In this document: in pieces, positions 1-8,555 of the stretch
Position numbering within the stretch: the stretch's first letter is position 1
Layout: every line of letters begins with the position of its first letter
Assembly: GCF_009176725.1 (NCBI RefSeq)
Contig: NZ_AP020337.1
Coordinates: 5,568,001-5,632,000, forward strand
DNA from: Pseudomonas sp. KUIN-1
GTDB lineage: Bacteria; Pseudomonadota; Gammaproteobacteria; Pseudomonadales; Pseudomonadaceae
Direction of reading: 5' to 3'
DNA length: 64,000 nt
Made by a program: the position numbers and the translations under genes
The notes under the pieces: model-generated
The model's database searches: none
What the model saw: the letters and a program-made list of their open reading frames with translations, nothing else
What the model was told of the DNA's origin: nothing

Positions 1-476
1 TACTCCAGTACCAGAAACAGACCACCCAGCACCGCGAACTGACCTGACACATCACTTTGCTGATCCACAAACTGCGGAAGAAAAGCAGTGAACAGCAGGA
101 TCGCTTTCGGATTACCAATAGCCACCAGAAACTCTTGACGCGCAAGGCTGCCAGCGTTGGCTGTTGTGATCTCTGCCTGGTTCTGAATAGCCGGGTCGGC
201 GCGCCATAGCTGCACCGCGAGATAAAACAGATACGCTGCGCCGACGACCTTGATCACATGAAACAACCATTCGGACGTATGCAACACAGCAGTCAGTCCT
301 GCGCCGGCCAAGGCGATCATGATGACAAACGCCAGCAAGCTCCCCGCTCCGCCGACGCAAGAGCTGGAGAAGCCGTAGCGGGTAGCGTTACTGATCGACA
401 GAAGATTGTTCGGACCGGGCGCCATGTTCAGCGCAAAGCAGGCCGGAATGAATACAGCGAGTGTCGAGATGTCCAT
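1..476 (-). CDS. LysE/RhtB-family amino-acid exporter (3' end outside window)
   Basis: Predicted inner-membrane exporter of amino acids or related metabolites. About 158 codons are visible, reading leftward from the ATG at 474-476; the gene continues beyond position 1. The N-terminus MDISTLAVFIPACFALNMAP followed by GPNNLL is the conserved LysE/RhtB first helix with its APGPN motif. Two more hydrophobic segments and the family-typical 'GNPKAILLFTAFLPQF' stretch follow. Substrate cannot be told from sequence. The gene stands alone here, with about 470 bp of noncoding, palindrome-rich DNA before ligB. Family assignment is firm; the missing C-terminus prevents a length check. Confidence 0.88.
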   Translation of the reverse strand, partial: MDISTLAVFIPACFALNMAPGPNNLLSISNATRYGFSSSCVGGAGSLLAFVIMIALAGAGLTAVLHTSEWLFHVIKVVGAAYLFYLAVQLWRADPAIQNQAEITTANAGSLARQEFLVAIGNPKAILLFTAFLPQFVDQQSDVSGQFAVLGGLFLVLE

Positions 477-597
477 TGGCTCCAATCCCTGAGTTGAGTC
501 AGCTATTCAGTCTGGCTTTTTTTAATGAACGGTCAAGACACAGCTGCGCCGTGAAATGCGGCCGGGCTGCAGCGGCAAGGCCATGCGTACCCAGCCT

Positions 598-830
598 TTG
601 TGGGAGCTTGCTCACGAAGGGGCCGGTGCAGGCGCGACTATCGTGCGGCGCTCTGCGTCGCATGCCTTTCTGGACGCTCCGCGTCCTCTTGACGACGCAG
701 AGCGTCGAGAACTGCGTTCCCACGCTGGAGCGTGAGGAACGATAACCTCAACTATCGTGCCCGATGCTCTGCGCTTCTGCCCGAAGGGCGTGTGAGCTTG
801 CTCACGAAGACGCCGGTGCAGTCACTGATT
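598..830. repeat. Extragenic palindromic repeat block (REP-like)
   Basis: The 470-bp gap between the LysE-type gene and ligB holds no convincing gene. It carries several short inverted repeats: GACGCTCCGCGTC facing GACGCAGAGCGTC (about 672-706), CCACGCTGGAGCGTG (719-734), and two copies of 'GAGCTTGCTCACGAAG' (about 604 and 794). The same 'GCTCCGCGT/GGAGCGTGAGGAACGAT' words recur at 35.1, 39.1-39.8 and 53.7 kb, so this is a dispersed family typical of Pseudomonas extragenic DNA. Confidence 0.75.
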
Positions 831-947
831 ACTCTGCGTGGACATGCCGGCCTGCGCAATCGCAAAACCCGGTAACCAAGCCCTACCCCATCACCACGCG
901 ACAACGACTAGCCTCATCGGGCCCATTCCTAAAGCAAGGATGCTTCG

Positions 948-2633
948 ATGCTGCCTACCGTTCGCCTGATGACGTGCGCTCTTGTGTTTGTTCTGCCCGG
1001 CCTCGGCCATGCCAGGCAATGCCCTGACTGGCCTGCAGCCAAGGCGCGCAGTGAGGTCACCGCCTTGCAACAGCAGATTGCCGAGTGGGATGACAGCTAC
1101 CACCGGCAGGGCATTTCGCAAATCGCGGACGAGCTCTACGATCAGGCGCGGCAAAAACTGAACCTGTGGCGCTCGTGCTTTGCCGTTTCCACCCCCGAGT
1201 CCGATCCGCTAAAGACAGCAGTCGGCCCGTTGCCTCATCCCGTTCCGCACACGGGCGTCAACAAGCTGGCCGACGAAGGCAGCGTCAAGGGCTGGCTCAA
1301 GGGCCGCAACGATCTGTGGATTCAACCCAAGGTCGATGGCGTAGCCGTCACGCTGGTCTACGAAAAGGGCCGGCTTGTGCAGGCGATCAGTCGTGGTGAC
1401 GGGCGCAAGGGGCAGGACTGGACCTCGCAGGCGCGGCTGATCAAGGCCATTGCTCAACAACTGCCCCAGGCTGAATCCACAATCCTGCAAGGCGAGCTGT
1501 ACTGGCGGCTGGACGATCATATTCAGGCCGCATCCGGCAGCGTCAACGCGCGCAGCAAGGTCGCGGGACTGCTGGCACGGCAGACGATCAGCCCACAGCA
1601 GGCCGACGCTATCGGGCTGTTCGTCTGGGACTGGCCGAACGGGCCTGCCGATATGGCGCAACGACTCGCAGGCCTGCAAGCCATGGGCTTTGAGGACAGC
1701 GCGGCCTATACGCATCCACTGGAAAACTACGCCCAGGCCGCCCGATGGCGCGAACATTGGTATCGCAATCCCCTGCCGTTCGCCACGGACGGCGTGATCA
1801 TGCGCCAGGCTCAGCGCCCACCTGCGCAGCGCTGGCAAGCCAGTGCGCCTTACTGGATTGCCGCCTGGAAACATCCCTACGCCCAGGCGCTGGCCGAGGT
1901 GCGCAAGGTCAACTTCAAGATCGGCCGCAGTGGCAGGATTACGCCGGTGCTGGAGCTGACCCCGGTGCGCCTCGATGATCGTACCGTCAGCCGCATCAGC
2001 ACGGGCTCGCTGCAGCGCTGGCAAACACTGGATATCAGGCCTGGCGATCAGATCGCCGTGAGTCTGGCCGGGCTGACGATTCCACGACTCGACGGCGTGG
2101 TGTCGCGTGCTGCCGAACGCGCTGACATGATCGTCCCGCGAGCTGACGACTTTCATGAACTCAGCTGCTGGCAAGCCACTCCAGGCTGCGAAAGTCAGTT
2201 CCGCGCCAGACTGGCATGGCTCAGTGGCAAGAAAGGCCTGGCCTTGCCCGGCGTTGGTCCGGGGACCTGGAACGCACTTATCGACAATGGCCAAATCATG
2301 GGCTTGCTCGATTGGATGACCCTGAATCATGCTGAGCTTGTTAACATTCCCGGCTTCGCTGAACGCAGTAGCGCTAAACTGCTCGACAGCCTGCAAACCG
2401 CACGCGAACGGCCGTTTCAGACATGGCTCAAGGCCATCGGACTGCCGCCCACGGGAGGCGCCAGACTGCCCGACAACTGGCACGAGCTGGCTGGTCGCAG
2501 CGTCGAGCAATGGCAAGCAGAGCCCGGCATCGGTCCTGGTCGTGCAGCCAGGCTCAGGGCTTTTTTTCAGGACCCACAGGTACAGGCACTGAGCCAGCAA
2601 TTGCAGGCACAGAGCATTTCAGGTTTTAAGTAG
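948..2633 (+). CDS. ligB: NAD+-dependent DNA ligase LigB
   Basis: Second, non-essential NAD+-dependent DNA ligase that seals nicks using NAD+. The 561-residue product has a signal-peptide-like N-terminus (roughly residues 1-23, ending GLGHA) as LigB proteins commonly do. The adenylation motif is KVDGVAVTLVY, where Lys is the AMP acceptor (about residue 127). An OB-fold region with 'KIGRSGRITPVLELTPV' follows, and then helix-hairpin-helix-like segments (PGVGPGTWNALI; GIGPGRAARL). There is no BRCT domain, which separates LigB (about 560 aa) from LigA (about 670-790 aa). The start at 948 is preceded by AAGGA at 936-940. It stands alone and its role in the cell is not well defined. Confidence 0.93.
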   Translation: MLPTVRLMTCALVFVLPGLGHARQCPDWPAAKARSEVTALQQQIAEWDDSYHRQGISQIADELYDQARQKLNLWRSCFAVSTPESDPLKTAVGPLPHPVPHTGVNKLADEGSVKGWLKGRNDLWIQPKVDGVAVTLVYEKGRLVQAISRGDGRKGQDWTSQARLIKAIAQQLPQAESTILQGELYWRLDDHIQAASGSVNARSKVAGLLARQTISPQQADAIGLFVWDWPNGPADMAQRLAGLQAMGFEDSAAYTHPLENYAQAARWREHWYRNPLPFATDGVIMRQAQRPPAQRWQASAPYWIAAWKHPYAQALAEVRKVNFKIGRSGRITPVLELTPVRLDDRTVSRISTGSLQRWQTLDIRPGDQIAVSLAGLTIPRLDGVVSRAAERADMIVPRADDFHELSCWQATPGCESQFRARLAWLSGKKGLALPGVGPGTWNALIDNGQIMGLLDWMTLNHAELVNIPGFAERSSAKLLDSLQTARERPFQTWLKAIGLPPTGGARLPDNWHELAGRSVEQWQAEPGIGPGRAARLRAFFQDPQVQALSQQLQAQSISGFK

Positions 2634-2673
2634 CGGACGTTCATTTTTCTGTCCGTATTCAAACGGAGTTCAT

Positions 2674-3084
2674 ATGCAGTTTTTATCACCACTGATTCTT
2701 TTCACCAGCTGCACGCTGCTCGCCACAACCGTATTCGCAGACGCACAGGCCCCCGTGCAGTCCGAATGCCAGATCAAAAGCCAGGAAATCAGCAGCAAGA
2801 TTCAGAACGCCAAGACCGAGGGTGACAAAACGGAGCAGGCCAACCTTGAAAAGGCACTCGCCGAGGTCAATGCCAACTGCACCGAAACGTCATTGATCAA
2901 ACAACGCAAGCAGAAGGTGCTCGACGCCAAGCAGGAAGTCAGCCGCCGTCAGACCGACCTGAACAAGGCCATGGAAAAGGGCGATCCAGAGAAGATCAAC
3001 AAGCGCAAGGACAAGCTCGCCGATTCGCGCAAGGAATTGCAGGAAGCCCAGACCGAACTCGAGAAAGTCCAGCCGGACGATTGA
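2674..3084 (+). CDS. DUF1090-family periplasmic protein
   Basis: Small secreted protein of 136 residues related to the DUF1090 (YqjC-like) family; function unknown. A signal peptide is evident (residues 1-23, cleavage after VFA). Two Cys residues in the mature part (SECQIK and NANCTE) could form a disulphide. The rest is strongly charged and coiled-coil-like, rich in Lys, Glu and Gln. The start ATG follows an ACGGAG ribosome-binding site. It lies 40 bp after ligB and could be co-transcribed with it, but nothing suggests a functional link. Confidence 0.82.
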   Translation: MQFLSPLILFTSCTLLATTVFADAQAPVQSECQIKSQEISSKIQNAKTEGDKTEQANLEKALAEVNANCTETSLIKQRKQKVLDAKQEVSRRQTDLNKAMEKGDPEKINKRKDKLADSRKELQEAQTELEKVQPDD

Positions 3085-3130
3085 TCAGGTTGCGACGCTG
3101 CCCATGATCGGCAGCGTCGCAAACCGGCTG

Positions 3131-3532
3131 TCAGGACACGGCCGGGAAAGCCGACACCCCGAACAGCGCGATGATCAGGCCCATGCCCACCAGCCAGACA
3201 AGCGAGCGCAGTGCGGCCAGATCGGCCAGGTAGAAGATGATGTACAGCAGGCGACTGGTGATAAACAGCACCGCCAGCACGTCAATGGTCACCAGCTGCG
3301 CGTTACCGGCAATGTGCGCAATGATCACCGCTGCAGCAAACGCCGGGGTCACTTCAAAGCTGTTCAGCTGGGCAGCATGCGCGCGGCGCGGGAACCCCTC
3401 CAGCTTGTCGAGAAAGGCACGCGGGTCATGATTGTGCCCGCTGCCAAATTTGCCGCTGCCGAACTTGGCGATACCGGCACAGATAATCGGCAGCAGGATC
3501 GCGACCAGCACGCACCAGAAAGCAACTGTCAT
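3131..3532 (-). CDS. MAPEG-family membrane protein
   Basis: Predicted inner-membrane protein of 133 residues with four hydrophobic helices, matching the size and pattern of bacterial MAPEG proteins (membrane-associated eicosanoid/glutathione metabolism family). The central segment 'DPRAFLDKLEGFPRRAHAAQLNSFEVTP' carries the family-typical R-A-x-x-A-x-x-N-x-x-E core. In eukaryotic relatives this region binds glutathione; the bacterial role is mostly unknown. It is convergent with the DUF1090 gene (46 bp between stops) and lies about 110 bp upstream of the czcS stop on the same strand. Confidence 0.85.
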   Translation of the reverse strand: MTVAFWCVLVAILLPIICAGIAKFGSGKFGSGHNHDPRAFLDKLEGFPRRAHAAQLNSFEVTPAFAAAVIIAHIAGNAQLVTIDVLAVLFITSRLLYIIFYLADLAALRSLVWLVGMGLIIALFGVSAFPAVS

Positions 3533-3646
3533 ACGTCCATCCTTATAGGTTCAGCTTCATCTGAAGCATCCGGGCAATACCCGCTCACACATTCTGAGCC
3601 GGGGGTCAGCGAAAGGTTCTTGAAGAACGACCACCGACCTGACGCA

Positions 3647-5038
3647 TTACACCAGTTTAGGAAAGATCAGGCTGAACGTGGTGAATTGGCCTGGCTCGCT
3701 CCGCACCGTGACCTGCCCTTCATGCAGGCTCATGATGGAACGCACAATCGCCAGACCGAGCCCGGTCCCGCCCTGCTGTCGCGCGCGGCTGACATGCACC
3801 CGATAGAAACGATCGAACAGGCGTGGCAGGTGCTCGGCATCGATACCATCCCCTGCGTTGCGCACCGCCAGTGTCACTTCATCTTCATGCGTGGCTAGCG
3901 TGACGGTAATGACGCTGCCCGACAGACCGTGACGAATGGCGTTGGACAGCAGATTGGAAATCGCTCGCTGAATCATCAGCCGGTCACCGGTCGCCCTGGC
4001 GTGCCCCTGAACCTGCAAGGTGATGTCGCGATCCTCCGCCGAAGAGGAAAACAGTTCGGCGACCTTGTCCGCCTCCTCGCGAAGGTCGATGACCTCGACC
4101 GGCAACGGCGCTGCTGGCTGACTGACACTGGCCAGAAACAGCATCTGACTGATCATGCGCGACATGCGCTCCAGCTCTTCGGTGCAGGACTCCAGGGCCT
4201 GTTTGTACTCCTCCGCCGGACGCGGTCTGGACAGCGTGACCTGCGCCCTGCCCATCAGGTTGTTCATCGGCGAGCGCAACTCATGCGCGAGGTCGTCCGA
4301 GAACTGCGCCAGTTGCTGCACATCGCCGTCCAGCCTGTGCAGCATGAAGTTGACGGCATGTGCCAGGTCGCGCAATTCGTCAGGCAGGCCCTTCACTTTC
4401 ATGCGATGAGACAGGTCGCGGGCCGAGATCAGCGCGGTGACTTTCCTGAACGCCCCCAGCGGCCTGAGCCCGCGACGCACCACCCACCAGACGCCAAAGC
4501 CGACCAGCAGCAGAATCACCGGCAAGGCCAGGCAGGTCGATGTGACGTAAGCGTGCAGCAGCACGGTGTCGCTTTCCCTGTCCATGGACAGCCTGACCAG
4601 CACGTCCTGACCGGTCTTGAGGCGCACGGTCCTGTAACCCAGCAGAATCTTGTGGCCCTGGGCGGATTTCAGTTCCTGAAAGCCTTGCGGCAGCGTGTCG
4701 GCATCGGGAACCGGCAGATTTCGTCCCTCTACGTTACCAACGCTCATCAGTTCTTGCCGAGGGCTGCCCGAGTCGAGAATGGTCAGCGAGAAGCTGTCAT
4801 GCCCGACGATCTGGTCACGCAGCGTGTGCGGGTACTGGACGATGTCGGCGACGCCCAGAAACCCCTCGCTCATGCTGTGTTCGATCTGCCTGAACTTCTC
4901 GCTCAAAGCGTCTTCGGCACGTATATCGAGCTGACGGGAAATGGCTGTATAGGCGAGCATTTCCATGACCAGCACCAGACACCCGATGAGTGCCGCGACC
5001 GTCAATCCGAGACGTGTCGAGAGACGGGTCAGCTTCAT
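3647..5038 (-). CDS. czcS: Heavy-metal sensor histidine kinase CzcS-like
   Basis: Membrane sensor kinase of 463 residues in the CusS/CopS/CzcS group, expected to detect periplasmic Zn, Cd or Co and phosphorylate the adjacent regulator. There is an N-terminal membrane helix, a periplasmic domain (about residues 35-165), a second helix (VILLLVGFGVWWVV), HAMP, then the H box DDLAHELRSPMNNL with the phospho-accepting His. Next come the N box RAISNLLSNAIRHG and the ATP-lid motifs 'NAGDGI' and GGTGLGLAIV. Its ATG overlaps the stop of the regulator gene (ATGA), so the two are translationally coupled. Metal specificity is inferred from the divergent czcCBA genes; copper cannot be excluded from this protein alone. 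Confidence 0.88.
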   Translation of the reverse strand: MKLTRLSTRLGLTVAALIGCLVLVMEMLAYTAISRQLDIRAEDALSEKFRQIEHSMSEGFLGVADIVQYPHTLRDQIVGHDSFSLTILDSGSPRQELMSVGNVEGRNLPVPDADTLPQGFQELKSAQGHKILLGYRTVRLKTGQDVLVRLSMDRESDTVLLHAYVTSTCLALPVILLLVGFGVWWVVRRGLRPLGAFRKVTALISARDLSHRMKVKGLPDELRDLAHAVNFMLHRLDGDVQQLAQFSDDLAHELRSPMNNLMGRAQVTLSRPRPAEEYKQALESCTEELERMSRMISQMLFLASVSQPAAPLPVEVIDLREEADKVAELFSSSAEDRDITLQVQGHARATGDRLMIQRAISNLLSNAIRHGLSGSVITVTLATHEDEVTLAVRNAGDGIDAEHLPRLFDRFYRVHVSRARQQGGTGLGLAIVRSIMSLHEGQVTVRSEPGQFTTFSLIFPKLV

Positions 5039-5709
5039 TCACGCACTTCCAGTACGTAACCGACACCACGCAGCGTGTGAATCAGCTTGGTCTCGAACGG
5101 ATCATCGATCTTCGCGCGCAGACGGCGGATCGACACCTCCACCACGTTGGTGTCGCAATCGAAATTCATATCCCAGACCAGCGAAATGATCTGGGTGCGC
5201 GACATGACCTCGCCGCTGTGCCGCATCAACAGGTGCAGCAGCGCGAACTCCTTGGTCGTCAGGTCAATGCGCTGCTTGCCGCGAAACGCCCGGTGCCGGC
5301 CTTGATCGAGCTCCAGGTCGCCGACCTGCAACACCTTGGCGGTCGTGGTCTGTTCGCTGCGGCGCATGAGTGTGCGGACCCGGGCCAGCAGCTCGGGAAA
5401 CTCGAACGGCTTGACCAGATAATCATCGGCGCCCATTTCCAGCCCCTTGACCTTCTCCTCCAGCCGTCCCCGTGCGGTGACCATCATGATGCGCGTGTTG
5501 ACGGTTTTCCTCAGGCGGCTCAACACCTCCCAGCCATCCATCTCCGGCAGGTTCACGTCCAGAATCACGACGTCGTAGGCCTGATGCTGCGCGAGATATA
5601 GCCCATCGAGTCCGGTGTTGGCGATATCGACCACATAGCCGCTTTCGGTCAGCCCCTGATGCATGTACTCGGCAGTTTTCGGCTCGTCCTCTACTACAAG
5701 GATTCGCAT
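5035..5709 (-). CDS. czcR: Heavy-metal OmpR-type response regulator CzcR-like
   Basis: Response regulator of 224 residues starting MRILVVEDEPKTAEYMHQGL. The receiver domain has acidic residues EDE near the N-terminus, the phospho-acceptor Asp in VVILDVNLPEMDGW (about D51) and the conserved Lys in LVKPFEF. The C-terminal winged-helix DNA-binding domain ends RGVGYVLEVRE, typical of OmpR/PhoB members. An in-frame upstream extension to 5853 has no homology-like sequence and is not used; the ATG at 5707-5709 matches the family N-terminus. It is divergent from czcC, with 253 bp between the starts. It probably activates czcCBA and its own operon. Confidence 0.9.
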   Translation of the reverse strand: MRILVVEDEPKTAEYMHQGLTESGYVVDIANTGLDGLYLAQHQAYDVVILDVNLPEMDGWEVLSRLRKTVNTRIMMVTARGRLEEKVKGLEMGADDYLVKPFEFPELLARVRTLMRRSEQTTTAKVLQVGDLELDQGRHRAFRGKQRIDLTTKEFALLHLLMRHSGEVMSRTQIISLVWDMNFDCDTNVVEVSIRRLRAKIDDPFETKLIHTLRGVGYVLEVRE

Positions 5710-5962
5710 AACCAGGCTTCCTGTTTGATGAACGGTGAATGACGATGCCGTGCAGTGTACTGAAAAGAAACGCCTGTCTCGCGAGATAACAGAATCGTAA
5801 TTTTCCAGCAATCCCTGTGATAGCTCCCATTGCATAAAGTCCCGCTCAGCCAACTTCAGTGCCTTGGTGCCTGTTTGTATTCTTGCTTTGATGGGGTGAT
5901 TTCATGGATCTGGAGAACAACGTACGCATTCGGCGTACCGAAGAGTTGGCAGGGAGCCCGGC
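5710..5962. promoter_or_regulatory. Divergent czcRS / czcCBA promoter region
   Basis: The 253-bp gap between the divergent starts of czcR and czcC must hold both promoters. It is AT-richer than its flanks, contains CTCGCGAG (around 5777-5784) and has no credible ORF. I could not identify a clear CzcR/CopR direct or inverted repeat by eye, so no operator is placed. Confidence 0.5.
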
Positions 5963-7189
5963 ATGAGAGTCGGCGCACTTTGTCTGATGTTGTTACCGTT
6001 CATTGCTCCGGGCATGGCGATGGCCCAGGGCATCAGTCTGCCTCAGGCACTGGAAGCCGCCTTTGCCCGTAACCCGGAACTGGCCGCAGCCCAGTGGGAG
6101 ATCGGCGTTGCCGAGGGTGATCGCCAGCAGGCTGGACTGATTCCCAACCCGACAGTGTCATGGGAAGTCGAAGACACCCGCCGCGAGACCAGCACCACCA
6201 CCGTGATGCTCAGCCAGGCACTGGAACTGGGCGGCAAACGCGGGGCGCGCATTGAGGCCGCGAGCAAGGGTCAGGACGCTGCGCGTCTGGAGCTGGAGCG
6301 CCGCGGCAATGAACTGCGTGCCGAGGTGGTTCAGGCGTTCTACGCAGCCGCGCGGGCACAGGCTGGCCTGGAACTGGCGCGCCAATCCAGGACACTGGCC
6401 GAACGCGGCCTTGAGGTTGCCGAAGGGCGAGTCCGGGCGGGTAAGGTATCGCCGGTGGAAGCCACACGCGCCCAAGTGCAGTTGGCTGAAACCGACCTGC
6501 TGGTGCGCCGCGCCGAGACCCTGAAAATCAACAGCAAGCGCGAGCTGGCGCGCACCACTGGTTCGCCGCTCGCCTCTTTCGAACGTCTGGACTACAGCGA
6601 CCTGTCGCCGGGCAAACTGCCACCGAGCGCAAAGCTACTGACCGCCCTCAATCAGTCCGCCGAGCTGCGCCTGGCGCAGACCCAGATCGAGCAGCGCGAA
6701 GCCGCGCTGGGGTCGGAACGCGCCAAGCGCATCCCCGACCTGACCGTCAGCGTCGGTAGCCAGTACAGCCGCGAAGAGCGCGAGCGGGTCAACGTCGTGG
6801 GCCTGTCGATGCCGCTGCCGCTGTTCGACCGCAATCAGGGCAACGTGCTCGCGGCATCACGCCGTGCCGACCAGTCACGCGACCTGCGCAACGCCGTCGA
6901 ACTGAAGCTGCGCACGCAGACGCAGTCCGCCCTCGATCAATGGACCACCGCCGCGCAGGAAGTCGAGTCCTTTGACCGCGTGATCCTGCCCGCCGCGCAA
7001 CGTGCCGTCGACACGGCAACGCGCGGTTTCGAGATGGGCAAGTTCGGTTTTCTGGAAGTGCTGGATGCGCAACGGACGCTGATTTCGGCGCGCAGCCAGT
7101 ACCTCGAATCGCTGGCCACCGCCACCGAGGCCAGAGTCGCCATCGAGCGAATACACGGTGATCTCAACCGCTTCAGCCTCAACCCCTGA
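5963..7189 (+). CDS. czcC: CzcC-type outer-membrane factor of the metal efflux pump
   Basis: TolC-like outer-membrane channel of 408 residues for the tripartite CzcCBA efflux system. A signal peptide (MRVGALCLMLLPFIAPGMAMA) is followed by two outer-membrane-efflux repeats with long heptad-rich helices, for example the Arg/Glu/Ala-rich stretches around residues 75-170 and 280-395. The start is preceded by GGGAG at 5952-5956. First gene of a czcC-czcB-czcA run with 67 and 24 bp spacers. Assignment to CzcC rather than another TolC homologue rests on the two following genes. Confidence 0.88.
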   Translation: MRVGALCLMLLPFIAPGMAMAQGISLPQALEAAFARNPELAAAQWEIGVAEGDRQQAGLIPNPTVSWEVEDTRRETSTTTVMLSQALELGGKRGARIEAASKGQDAARLELERRGNELRAEVVQAFYAAARAQAGLELARQSRTLAERGLEVAEGRVRAGKVSPVEATRAQVQLAETDLLVRRAETLKINSKRELARTTGSPLASFERLDYSDLSPGKLPPSAKLLTALNQSAELRLAQTQIEQREAALGSERAKRIPDLTVSVGSQYSREERERVNVVGLSMPLPLFDRNQGNVLAASRRADQSRDLRNAVELKLRTQTQSALDQWTTAAQEVESFDRVILPAAQRAVDTATRGFEMGKFGFLEVLDAQRTLISARSQYLESLATATEARVAIERIHGDLNRFSLNP

Positions 7190-7256
7190 CTTTCCTTTTC
7201 CGCCTGTATCGAGCGTATCGAAAGGTGCTGCACGCACCTGATCGCCGGGAGCCTTC

Positions 7257-8531
7257 ATGAACAACAAACGAAGCATTGTCATCGCGCTGGCGGTGGTGGT
7301 CATCATTGGTCTGGGCAGTCTGACCCTTAACCCGCAGATGCTGCCGTTCACCGCCGGACCCAAGCCATCGACCGAGGAGCACGCGCATGACGCCGAGCAG
7401 GGGCACTCTGAAGAGCCAGGCCACGCCGACGAGCAGGGCCACGGCAACGAGGCGAAAAAACCGGATGCCGCAGCCTCCGAGTCTTCCCATGAAGAAGAGG
7501 AAGAAGGACACATCGAGCTGACCGCCGAGCAGATCAAGGCGGCAGGCATCGAGCTGGCCAGCGCAGAACCCCGGCAGATGAGCACGACCGTGACCTTCCC
7601 CGGTGAAATCCGCTTCGATGAAGACCGCACTGCGCATGTGGTGCCGCGGGTCAGCGGCGTGGTCGAAGCGGTGAAGGTCGATCTGGGTCAGTCGGTGAAA
7701 AAGGGCCAGGTGCTGGCGGTGATTGCCAGCCAGCAGATTTCCGATCAACGCAGCGAATTGAACGCCGCACAACGACGCCAGGAACTGGCGCGCCTGACCT
7801 TGCAACGCGAAAAGAAACTCTGGGAAGACAAAATCTCGGCCGAGCAGGATTACTTGCAAGCGCGTCAGGACTTTCAGGAGGCCGACATCAACCTCGCCAA
7901 TGCACGGCAGAAGATCAGCGCCATCGGCGCCAGCACCCATCCTTCAGCGGGAAGCCGCTACGAGCTGATCGCACCGTTTGACGCCGTAGTCGTGGAAAAA
8001 CACCTGGGCATCGGCGAGATGGTCAGCGAGGCGAGCAACGCCTTCACGCTGTCCGACCTGTCGCGTGTATGGGCCACCTTCGGCGTGGCGCCCAGGGATC
8101 TGGACAAGGTGGTGGTCGGTCGTCCGGTCATCGTCAGTGCGCCCGACCTGAATGCCCGGGTCGAAGGACGGGTCGGCTACGTCGGCAGCCTGCTGGGCGA
8201 GCAGACCCGCGCTGCGGCCGTGCGCGTGACACTGGCCAACCCGCAGGGCGCCTGGCGTCCCGGCCTGTTCGTTTCGGTGGAAGTCGCCGCCGAGCAGGCT
8301 AGTGTGGCGGTCAGTCTTCCCGAATCGGCGATTCAGTCGGTCGAGGACAAGCCCTCGGTCTTCGTGCGCAACGCTGAAGGGTTTCAGCTGACGCCGGTGA
8401 CACTTGGCCGCCGCGATGGTGGCCACGTGGAAATCGTCAAGGGCCTGGCGGCCGGCACACAAGTGGCCACCGCCGGCAGTTTCATCCTCAAGTCGGAGCT
8501 GGGCAAAGGCTCCGCCGAGCACGCCCATTGA
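7257..8531 (+). CDS. czcB: CzcB-type periplasmic adaptor (membrane fusion protein)
   Basis: Periplasmic adaptor of 424 residues linking CzcA to CzcC. It has an N-terminal membrane anchor/signal (VIALAVVVIIGLGSLTL), then a His/Glu-rich segment (about residues 40-85, several His plus EEEEEG) that plausibly binds Zn, Cd or Co. The lipoyl-like half-motifs 'VSGVVEAVKVDLGQSVKKGQ' and 'YELIAPFDAVVVEKHLGIGE' flank a helical hairpin, and a beta-barrel domain and membrane-proximal domain follow. The His-rich insert is the hallmark of heavy-metal adaptors and supports a divalent cation rather than a drug or organic substrate. Confidence 0.9.
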   Translation: MNNKRSIVIALAVVVIIGLGSLTLNPQMLPFTAGPKPSTEEHAHDAEQGHSEEPGHADEQGHGNEAKKPDAAASESSHEEEEEGHIELTAEQIKAAGIELASAEPRQMSTTVTFPGEIRFDEDRTAHVVPRVSGVVEAVKVDLGQSVKKGQVLAVIASQQISDQRSELNAAQRRQELARLTLQREKKLWEDKISAEQDYLQARQDFQEADINLANARQKISAIGASTHPSAGSRYELIAPFDAVVVEKHLGIGEMVSEASNAFTLSDLSRVWATFGVAPRDLDKVVVGRPVIVSAPDLNARVEGRVGYVGSLLGEQTRAAAVRVTLANPQGAWRPGLFVSVEVAAEQASVAVSLPESAIQSVEDKPSVFVRNAEGFQLTPVTLGRRDGGHVEIVKGLAAGTQVATAGSFILKSELGKGSAEHAH

Positions 8532-8555
8532 TCTGCGTCCCACGAGTACACCCAC

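Noticed and set aside
3104..3898. 264-codon plus-strand ORF across MAPEG and czcS
   Set aside because: It crosses two real minus-strand genes and has no family-like sequence.
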